NCBI GenBank assembly: GCA_963817025.1
Contig: CAWFML010000005.1
Location: forward strand, 930,001 to 994,000
From: JACMLC01 sp963817025
Lineage (GTDB): Bacteria > Acidobacteriota > Blastocatellia > Pyrinomonadales > Pyrinomonadaceae
Direction: 5' to 3'
Length of the DNA: 64,000 nt
Shown here: piece after piece, positions 59,997-64,000 of the stretch
How positions within the stretch are numbered: position 1 is the first letter of the stretch
Layout: every line of letters begins with the position of its first letter
Notes under the pieces: model-generated
What the model saw: only the letters and a program-made list of their open reading frames with translations
Database searches by the model: none
What the model was told of the DNA's origin: nothing
Position numbers and translations under genes: made by a program

Positions 59997-61205
59997 TCAG
60001 AGAGGCAAGCGAACTATCCTGACACACGTTCCGGCCTCTAATATTTTCACTCCCTGCGGAACAATTATCAGCGCAGTGGCGCGCGTGAAGGCTACGAAAT
60101 CCGAAGACCCGCCCCACTTCAAAGGTTGGGCCAGAAGCTGTCCGGCCTCGTTTGTTTGCAAATACGCCGGAAGATAGCTCTCACGCTCAATAGCTCCTTT
60201 GACATCATGCGCCAGCACAGCATGTTCTTCAATCATTGCCGCCGCGCTCGCTCCCTGCATGGCGCGCAAGGCTGTGCGTGCGAATAAATTGAAAGTCACG
60301 GAGACGGAGACAGGATTGCCCGGCAGACCGAAAATAATGGTTTCTCCCAGACGCGCGAAGACAGTCGGCTTGCCGGGTCGCAAGCTCACGCGCTCGAAAA
60401 ATATCTCCGCTCCCAGCTCGCGCAGCGCGGCCTTCGTGAAATCGTAAACGCCCATCGAGACTCCGCCCGACAGGATAAGCGCGTCCGAACGCAGGGCTGC
60501 GGCGGCAATCTCGTGCTGCAAAAGATTCTGATCGTCACCCGCGAGCGGCAGACGCTCTGCCCGCGCTCCGGCCAGATGCGCGTAAGCTGCTAGCGAATAA
60601 CTATTCGAGTCGCGTATCTGGTCGGCTCCGGGCTTTTCGTTTACTTTAACCAGCTCGGTTCCGGTCGCCAGCACCGCGACACGCGGGCGAGCGCCCACAC
60701 GCACCAGCGCATAACCGAACGAAGCCAGCGCAGCCGTCATCGCCGCATTGATCTCTTCGCCCGCCTGCAAAACCCGCTCGCCCGCTTTGACCTCGCTCGC
60801 CTGCCTGACGATAAACTGCCCCGGCGTCGTGGCTCTTTCAATCAAGACACACGCGCCGTCATCCGTCTCTTTCGTTACTTCGACCTGCTGCACACTGTCT
60901 GCTCCTGCGGGAACAGGCGCACCCGTCATGATGCGTATGGCCTCGCCCTCACGCATCAACTGATGCCATCCCTGCCCCGCAGCCGATTCGCCGGCCAGAC
61001 GCAGGCGCGCGGGCAGATGCGTAAGGTCTGAAGAGCGCACAGCGTAGCCGTCCATTTGTGCGCGGTTGAAGGGCGGCAAATCGGAATCCGCGATGATATC
61101 TTCGGCCAGAAAACGTCCGCGCGCATCAGCCAGGGCGACGCGCTCAAATTGAATCTGACGTGTCTGCTGTTTGATGATTGCGATAGCTTCGGCAACAGAA
61201 ATCAT
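59997..61205 (-). CDS. moeA: Molybdopterin molybdenumtransferase MoeA
   Basis: 402 residues. VALADARGRFLAEDIIADSD, RAQMDGYAVRSSDL, MTGAPVPAGADSVQ (about 92-105), SGGVSMGVYDFTKAALRELG (about 248-267), FERVSLRPGKPTVFARLGET, IFGLPGNPVSVSVTFNLF (about 295-312) are diagnostic. MoeA inserts molybdenum into adenylated molybdopterin. It starts at ATG 61205 (MISVAEAIAIIKQQTRQIQF). Upstream is the accessory end of the window. Length is normal. Confidence 0.95.
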   Translation of the reverse strand: MISVAEAIAIIKQQTRQIQFERVALADARGRFLAEDIIADSDLPPFNRAQMDGYAVRSSDLTHLPARLRLAGESAAGQGWHQLMREGEAIRIMTGAPVPAGADSVQQVEVTKETDDGACVLIERATTPGQFIVRQASEVKAGERVLQAGEEINAAMTAALASFGYALVRVGARPRVAVLATGTELVKVNEKPGADQIRDSNSYSLAAYAHLAGARAERLPLAGDDQNLLQHEIAAAALRSDALILSGGVSMGVYDFTKAALRELGAEIFFERVSLRPGKPTVFARLGETIIFGLPGNPVSVSVTFNLFARTALRAMQGASAAAMIEEHAVLAHDVKGAIERESYLPAYLQTNEAGQLLAQPLKWGGSSDFVAFTRATALIIVPQGVKILEAGTCVRIVRLPL

Positions 61206-61340
61206 ATACCCGGCTTTAGCGCTGACCTGTAAGAGCTTTCATGTCTGAAGAGGCATGACGCGAAATCCCCTTTAACATTACGCCCGTGAAGTAAATCAGA
61301 TTAAATCTATAGATCAAGTAGACAATTGTGGAGAATAGAT

Positions 61341-61472
61341 ATGAATATCCTGAAGTGCAAGATAATAAGCTTGGGCGTTGCGGCCTTAATAGCTTTAACC
61401 TCGACCATGGCTGTGGCTCAAACACAGATTCCTTTAGAGCTTCCCAAAGTCCCGGAGCCAAAGAATATCTAA
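61341..61472 (+). CDS. Small exported peptide (43 residues)
   Basis: MNILKCKIISLGVAALIALT begins a clear signal peptide ending near AVAQ (about 26); the mature part is TQIPLELPKVPEPKNI, Pro-rich. GGAG lies just upstream (61330). A protein-like segment (SNPAIVGCTAVQIPEFGEKS, then VTSGALMFKEIEDKDIKGLF) follows in a shifted frame to TAG 61630. A one-base indel would therefore join both to an about 95-residue secreted protein. Whether the gene is short or broken is open. No homologue is recognised. Confidence 0.55.
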   Translation: MNILKCKIISLGVAALIALTSTMAVAQTQIPLELPKVPEPKNI

Positions 61473-61630
61473 TCCTGCAATCGTTGGCTGCACTGCCGTT
61501 CAGATTCCCGAGTTTGGCGAGAAAAGCCTGTGGGTGGCGACGGTGACAAGCGGCGCACTGATGTTTAAGGAAATAGAAGATAAGGACATCAAAGGCTTGT
61601 TCGACAATCTGATACTGGCACGGCGCGACT
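61473..61630 (+). pseudogene. Frame-shifted continuation of small exported protein
   Basis: No start codon exists in this frame, which reads PAIVGCTAVQIPEFGEKSLW, VATVTSGALMFKEIEDKDIK, GLFDNLILARRD to TAG 61628-61630. It follows the exported peptide in a shifted frame. It is either the rest of that protein broken by an indel, or a degraded remnant. Confidence 0.4.
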
Positions 61631-61719
61631 AGCGGAGGTGACGGGGCCAGCGGCGGGCGCAAACCCCCGGAAACTGATTCGCTGGTTCTGGTGCTCAGTG
61701 TTCGGGCAGACCTACAAAA

Positions 61720-62016
61720 AAGAAACTCCACGACTGCGTGTTGAACCGCACGTTGATTGACCGCAAGACGAACATTCGCATCAGCGACCGCGCGCCGTCC
61801 GATTACATGAAGGACATCCGCGACGCACTCGGCGCAGCCAAGTTTCAGGAATTATTGGAGTCTCATCTACTGCCTGCCGACTCCGACGCGCCTTTGTGGA
61901 GCGACGATTTTGATGGCTTTCTTAATTGGCGGCAGGAAGCGATCTGGCGGGCGATTAAAAAGGTAACCGGCGCGGTCGAAAGGACTGAGCTTTTTTCGGA
62001 AGAAGCGAGCGCGTAA
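61720..62016 (+). pseudogene. C-terminal remnant of a DUF262/GmrSD-like restriction protein
   Basis: No start is present. The frame reads KKLHDCVLNRTLIDRKTNIR, APSDYMKDIRDALGAAKFQE, LLESHLLPADSDAPLWSDDF and DGFLNWRQEAIWRAIKKVTG, which matches the C-terminal end of DUF262/DUF1524 (GmrSD-type) proteins: VLNRTLIDxxTN, LLESHLL, DDFxxFLxxRQ. These enzymes cleave modified phage DNA. The N-terminal HNH/nuclease part is absent upstream, so this is a decayed fragment. TAA 62014 ends it. Confidence 0.6.
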
Positions 62017-62244
62017 TAAAAAATCGGTCAGCTATCTTCTGTGCGCGCGTCTTGGCATTAGCAGCCCGTCCGATGAATACCTTATCAAAGCACCTTCCCG
62101 CTGAAGCCTTCTTACCTCCTCTGATTGGATTATATAGCAGCACCAGGTTAATGAGTGTTCAAGGTTCTGGAACTGAGATGGGGTCGCTCAAAGAGTTAAT
62201 CGAAACATCCGTCACCTAACATCGTTTAGGAACTCTCTATTACG

Positions 62245-62544
62245 TCACCCGGCGCTAGTATTAGCGAGTGCCGCTTTAACCTGTGGGATGAGCGGGGCCA
62301 GACTGTCGTATTGGTTGTTGGCGGCAACCAGGACAATGAATTTAAGCGAACTAGATGCGACGTTCTGTTAGTGTCGGAGGTTTTGGTCAACGGTGATGAA
62401 TACCTCAAAGTCACTTTCGACAAGTTTCAAGAGTTCACCGTTTTTCTTGGCCGCCCAACCCATCTGATATGCGGTCTTCACCTCATGATCGGAAAGCAGG
62501 CGCAGCAGCCGCTTCGGTACGCAATGGTCAAGGAAGATTTTCAA
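62245..62544 (-). pseudogene. DUF5615 (PIN-like) toxin gene with a nonsense codon
   Basis: Begins at TTG 62544 overlapping the antitoxin TGA (TTGA) and reads LKIFLDHCVPKRLLRLLSDH, EVKTAYQMGWAAKKNGELLK, VESDFEVFITVDQNLRH, then TAA at 62368-62370 (codon 59). The frame continues to TGA 62245-62247 with QNVASSSLKFIVLVAANNQY and DSLAPLIPQVKAALAN. FLDHCVP and FITVDQNL (Asp) are the acidic metal-binding positions of DUF5615 toxins. The single stop truncates it, so it is inactive unless the codon is a sequencing error. Confidence 0.75.
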
Positions 62545-62789
62545 GCTTGTTTGAGGTGTTCTAAGAGGCTGTCCATCGCCAGACGCAACACCCCGTCGGC
62601 CTGCTCGCGTGAGATGCCTTCGAAGTCGTCGAGGAAAGTCTCAAGGCTCTGCCCTCACTCAAGGTAATCGAAGAGGTTCTTGACGGGGACGCGCGTGCCA
62701 TAGAAACACGGGACTCCGCTCATCCGCTCGGGGTCGGTCCAGACGAACTGTTCAAGCTCCACTTCTTTCTTTGGTGTCATAGTCGCCAT
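62541..62789 (-). pseudogene. DUF433 antitoxin gene with a nonsense codon
   Basis: From ATG 62789 or 62780 the frame reads MTPKKEVELEQFVWTDPERM, SGVPCFYGTRVPVKNLFDYL, E, then TGA (62655-62657), and continues GQSLETFLDDFEGISREQAD and GVLRLAMDSLLEHLKQA to TGA 62541-62543. The VPVKNLFDYLE motif and helical end are standard DUF433. A single Gly-to-stop change (GGA to TGA) explains the break. It overlaps the toxin start, the normal gene order of DUF433/DUF5615 toxin-antitoxin pairs. Confidence 0.75.
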
Positions 62790-63282
62790 AACTCTTCATG
62801 CTTCGTGGCAGATCAAGAGCATTATGCCATAGTGATAACAGTTCTCCTGCCGTATAAAATCAAAGGTGACTATTGGAACGGCTCGTGTACAGTAACGTCC
62901 TGCCAACTTCAACTGTTAAGTCCTCGAAGGCTCCATAAAACAATCTTATCCTGTCGTAAGTGCAAGCTCGTATGCTTCAGAGGGCATAAGTGCTTCTTAC
63001 TTTCGTGCCTTTAGAGTCATGATGCCAGCATTTGTCAAAAAGAGAAAAAAAGTGCTTGAATCATAGAAGAATTGTAATATGGATTGGGTCGATACAGCGG
63101 TCGGCTATCACCTCTTGTAAATCGTGGCAGCTCAGCTTCTAAGGGATATCAGCGAATAAAAAGAGTAATGATTAAGCTGGTAAAGTGACGGTTATGGAAG
63201 AAAACATCTACGTATGCACACATATGCCCTTACTGAAGAAGCGCAGGTTTGATTAGAACCTCATACAGAAGGTAGGACACAC
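62790..63282. other. Gene-free accessory stretch
   Basis: About 490 bases, visibly more AT-rich than the chromosome, without recognisable gene, repeat or RNA. It separates the broken toxin-antitoxin pair from the PLD gene and presumably holds the PLD promoter. I see nothing else in it. Confidence 0.5.
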
Positions 63283-64000
63283 TTGCCTCGCATTTACGAT
63301 AATATCGAACAGAAATTACTGCCGGCGCTCTGTGATGCGCTTGAGCCGGCAACCCACGCCGATTTTTGCGTTGGCTACTTCAACCTGCGCGGTTGGAAGC
63401 AACTAGACTCATACATCGAGCGTTGGGACGGTGGAGAAGGGAAGTGCTGTCGCCTGCTTGTAGGGATGCAGAAACTCCCGCAGGAAGAGCAACGCGAGGT
63501 GCACAGTCTGATACGCACCGACGGCGGACTGGACAATTCGACCGCTCTACGGCTGAAGAAGAAACTTGCGGAAGAGTTTCGCAACCAACTCGATACAGGC
63601 GTCCCGACGAATGAAGACGAAAAAGGGTTGCGAAGGCTCGCCGCGCAAATCCGAGCGGGTAAGGTTGTCGTCAAACTGTTCCTGCGCCACTCTCTTCACG
63701 CAAAGCTATACCTGCTTTACCGCCCAGACCCGATCAACCCGATTATCAGTTATCTGGGCAGCAGCAATTTAACGGCTTCAGGTTTATCGCAGGGCGGTGA
63801 GTTGAACGTTGACGTACTGGATCATGATGCGACCCGAAAGCTGGAGCGTTGGTTTGAAGACAGGTGGAATGACCGTTGGTGCCTTGACATCTCGCAGGAG
63901 TTAGTTGGAATCATCGAAGAGAGTTGGGCAAGAGAAGAACTAACGCCTCCCTATCACGTTTACGTTAAGATGGCGTACCACCTCTCGCAGGAAGCCCGCG
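63283..64000 (+). CDS. PLD-domain protein, N-terminal part of a probable helicase
   Basis: Starts at TTG 63283 with GGTAGGA nearby. The 239 residues seen read PRIYDNIEQKLLPALCDALE, THADFCVGYFNLRGWKQLDS, CRLLVGMQKLPQEEQREVHS, then HAKLYLLYRPDPINPIISYL and GSSNLTASGLSQGGELNVDV: a PLD-superfamily (HxK, GSSNLT) active-site region. WFEDRWNDRWCLDISQELVG and a helical linker follow. In known proteins this N-terminus belongs to large SNF2/superfamily-2 helicases found with restriction or defence genes. The gene leaves the window on the right, so the helicase part is an inference. Confidence 0.75.
   Translation, partial: MPRIYDNIEQKLLPALCDALEPATHADFCVGYFNLRGWKQLDSYIERWDGGEGKCCRLLVGMQKLPQEEQREVHSLIRTDGGLDNSTALRLKKKLAEEFRNQLDTGVPTNEDEKGLRRLAAQIRAGKVVVKLFLRHSLHAKLYLLYRPDPINPIISYLGSSNLTASGLSQGGELNVDVLDHDATRKLERWFEDRWNDRWCLDISQELVGIIEESWAREELTPPYHVYVKMAYHLSQEAR

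Noticed and set aside
61216..61731. Minus-strand open frame of 171 residues
   Set aside because: Composition and lack of motifs suggest a non-coding frame. The opposite strand carries the exported peptide.
62151..62219. Short plus-strand frame ending MGSLKELIETSVT
   Set aside because: Only 22 codons, no family and no consistent Shine-Dalgarno; too little to call.

Overview
The window is a gene-dense, GC-rich bacterial chromosome segment carrying mostly housekeeping genes. The best guess for its origin is Acidobacteriota, probably a Blastocatellia-like lineage. This rests on the mixture of futalosine-pathway menaquinone genes, a TonB-dependent receptor with an N-terminal carboxypeptidase-regulatory-like domain, a SpoIID/LytB protein in a diderm, a Uma2-type gene, a TPR-GAF-sigma54 regulator and very abundant intergenic palindromes. 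No rRNA or phylogenetic marker tree is available, so the assignment is an inference. No phage, insertion sequence or CRISPR array was recognised.

Layout. 1-4.2 kb: kinase fragment, hemerythrin protein, MscL, two small membrane proteins, FKBP isomerase and a methyltransferase. 4.25-8.9 kb: tRNA-Arg(CCG), a response regulator with a HATPase domain, and a minus-strand operon (glutaredoxin, 32-aa membrane peptide, miaA, hfq, tmk, holB). 9-16 kb: SpoIID/LytB protein, M14 carboxypeptidase, PlsC-like acyltransferase and a secreted protein. 16.1-20.4 kb: a large TPR-GAF-AAA sigma54 activator, a sigma54-like promoter, a small exported peptide and a catalytically degenerate activator-like protein. I consider this unit the most likely undescribed system in the window. 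20.5-24.9 kb: menaquinone (futalosine) cluster mqnD-mqnE-(uma2)-mqnP-ubiX. 25-29 kb: larB, LCAT-type lipoprotein, DoxX and an NTF2-like protein. 29-35.8 kb: proS, rpiB-glyA, dinG, an orphan MbtH protein and queD. 36-42 kb: acyltransferase-3 (frameshifted), folC (frameshifted), accD, cobO, nrnA, rbfA. 42-47.7 kb: infB (frameshifted), nusA, rimP. 47.8-55 kb: monooxygenase, GGQ release-factor-like protein, msrB, yqeY, TIR-coiled-coil-TM protein, a 21-bp repeat array and uvrA. 55-61.2 kb: TonB receptor, M50-like protease, moaC, moeA. 61.2-64 kb: an accessory, decayed stretch with a small exported peptide, the tail of a DUF262/GmrSD-like protein, a nonsense-broken DUF433/DUF5615 toxin-antitoxin pair and the start of a PLD-domain (helicase-type) gene.

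Gene cooperation. rimP-nusA-infB-rbfA form the usual transcription/translation operon. The mqn genes make menaquinone. moaC/moeA make molybdenum cofactor. hfq sits with miaA as in many bacteria.

Two genome-scale features stand out. First, more than 20 intergenic palindromes have arms built from tandem 7- or 8-base words (GGATGAA, GGTAAAA, GGGTGTA, GCAAAGGC and others). Some invade the ends of genes. Second, single-base frameshifts occur in infB and folC, which are normally essential, and in an acyltransferase gene. This suggests residual indel errors in the assembly and calls for caution with other broken genes.
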